Shown piece after piece: positions 13,188 to 13,976 of a stretch of DNA of 13,976 nucleotides. The notes under the pieces are model-generated. The model was not told where the DNA came from. It did no database searches and worked only from the letters and a program-made list of their open reading frames with translations. Origin of the DNA: Verrucomicrobiales bacterium. GTDB taxonomy: Bacteria; Verrucomicrobiota; Verrucomicrobiia; Limisphaerales; UBA1096. Where the stretch lies: positions 1 through 13,976 of the forward strand of contig JAPPPH010000091.1 in assembly GCA_028817635.1 (NCBI GenBank), written 5' to 3'. The translations under genes were made by a program, and so were the position numbers. How positions within the stretch are numbered: the stretch's first letter is position 1; each line of letters starts with the position of its first letter.

Positions 13188-13976
13188 TCAACCGGGGCGC
13201 TGCCCCACCAGTCCTTGTTGGGCTTGAAATCCTTTTTCAGAAAGTTGGCGTGTTGTTTTTCCAACCGCGCCTTGCCGTCTGAGGCGATGGACTTGAGCCG
13301 GGCCTCGCGCTTGGCCAAGTCGGCCTGTGTGTCCTTGGTCGGGAACCGCGCCTTGGTTTCCTTGAGCCAAGCGTCGAGTTTTTTGCGCAACTGCTTGGCC
13401 CGCTTGGTTTCGCGCTTGGCCAAGTCGGTCGTCTCGTTCGGGTCGTTGGCCAGGTGATACAGCTCATCGCGGCCGTCTTCGTGGTAGTGGATGAGTTTCC
13501 AGTCGTTTTGGCTAATGATCGAGGATGGTTCGCCGCCCTGATTGCCGTAGTGAGGGTAGTGCCAATACAACGGGCGTTTGGCAATCTTGCCGCCCTTGAG
13601 CAACGGCACGATGCTAACGCCGTCGACCACCTGCTTGGCCGGCACGTTCACCCCGGCCAACTCGAGCAGCGTCGGGTACCAGTCGATGCCGTTGACCGGG
13701 ACAGCACTGACGCCGCCCGGCTTGGTCACGCCCGGTGCCTTAATGTAGTACGGCTCGCGGATGCCCCCCTCCCATTGCCGGCCTTTGCCGCCGCGCAACG
13801 GCGTGTTGCTGGTCGAATAGGCGTCACCGGAGGAAACGCCACCATTGTCGGACGTGAAGCAGACGATGGTGTTTTTGTCCAAGCCAAGTTCGTCGAGTTT
13901 ATTCAGAACGATCCCAACGGCGTCGTCCATGGTCTCAATCATCCCGGCGTAGATCGGGCAGTCCTGCACCTGCCGG
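13184..13976 (-). CDS. Sulfatase, C-terminal part (5' end beyond window)
   Basis: The frame is open to the right edge, so the N-terminal half with the formylglycine motif is outside the window; 264 codons including the stop are present. Conserved pieces are YAGMIETMDDAVG, TIVCFTSDNGG (metal/sulfate ligands), the segment LRGGKGRQWEGGIREPYY, NGIDWYPTLLELAG, and the closing WKLIHYHEDGRDELYHLAND block typical of type I sulfatases. The last 80 residues are strongly basic, probably helical, and rich in Lys/Arg/Glu, with two palindrome copies read as DLAKRE. It ends at GSAPVD with TAA, overlapping the TAA of the converging gene. It probably belongs to the same secreted carbohydrate-processing set as the sulfatase at 7594, but the two are clearly different in sequence. 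Confidence 0.9.
   Translation of the reverse strand, partial: RQVQDCPIYAGMIETMDDAVGIVLNKLDELGLDKNTIVCFTSDNGGVSSGDAYSTSNTPLRGGKGRQWEGGIREPYYIKAPGVTKPGGVSAVPVNGIDWYPTLLELAGVNVPAKQVVDGVSIVPLLKGGKIAKRPLYWHYPHYGNQGGEPSSIISQNDWKLIHYHEDGRDELYHLANDPNETTDLAKRETKRAKQLRKKLDAWLKETKARFPTKDTQADLAKREARLKSIASDGKARLEKQHANFLKKDFKPNKDWWGSAPVD
13310..13319. repeat. Palindrome copy in the C-terminal sulfatase gene
   Basis: Exact copy, read Leu-Ala-Lys in QADLAKREAR. Confidence 0.88.
13415..13424. repeat. Palindrome copy in the C-terminal sulfatase gene, beside degenerate half-sites
   Basis: Exact copy, read Leu-Ala-Lys in TTDLAKRETK. Just beside it at 13392-13408 is GCTTGGCCCGCTTGGTT, which looks like one and a half decayed units. 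Confidence 0.88.

Overview
The window looks like a chromosomal segment of a GC-rich member of the PVC superphylum, most likely a Verrucomicrobiota (possibly Planctomycetota). The reasons are three large exported beta-propeller/HEAT proteins of the 'PVC-type' dehydrogenase kind, two secreted sulfatases, a Tat-exported sugar isomerase-like protein, and generally weak Shine-Dalgarno signals. No rRNA, tRNA, CRISPR array, insertion sequence or phage gene was seen.

Layout. 1-965 (+): C-terminal part of a polytopic membrane protein (MOP/MATE-like, closest by eye to ANKH). 977-2131 (-): a two-gene unit, YbgC-type hotdog thioesterase then family 2 glycosyltransferase. 2218-5121 (+): exported sandwich/beta-propeller/HEAT protein ending in a cupredoxin domain, followed by a strong terminator and a short inverted-repeat-rich spacer. 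5284-7161 (-): second propeller/HEAT protein with no C-terminal redox domain. 7258-7581 (+): small nucleoside phosphorylase ppnP. 7594-9980 (-): Tat-exported TIM-barrel gene broken by two in-frame TAG codons, overlapping (ATGA) a complete sulfatase gene. 10119-13187 (+): third propeller/HEAT protein, ending in a c-type cytochrome domain. 13184-13976 (-): C-terminal part of a second sulfatase, running off the right edge. Coding density is very high; no gap reaches 300 bp.

How the genes fit together. The exported proteins (three propellers, two sulfatases, isomerase-like protein) suggest periplasmic or outer-surface processing of sulfated or otherwise complex carbohydrates. Oxidation would pass electrons to copper or haem. 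This pathway reading is inference; no substrate can be read from the sequence.

The most striking signal is not a gene. A perfect 10-bp palindrome, CTTGGCCAAG (often extended to GCTTGGCCAAGC, sometimes in 12-bp tandem), occurs 18 times in 13,976 bp, where about 0.01-0.02 are expected by chance. Fifteen copies lie inside genes of different families on both strands. There they are read only as Leu-Ala-Lys or Leu-Gly-Gln, never in the Trp-Pro frame. Three copies are intergenic, and one of these overlaps a GTG start codon. No copy falls between 1712 and 5478. It behaves like a highly iterated palindrome comparable in kind to cyanobacterial HIP1, and I know of no description of this one.
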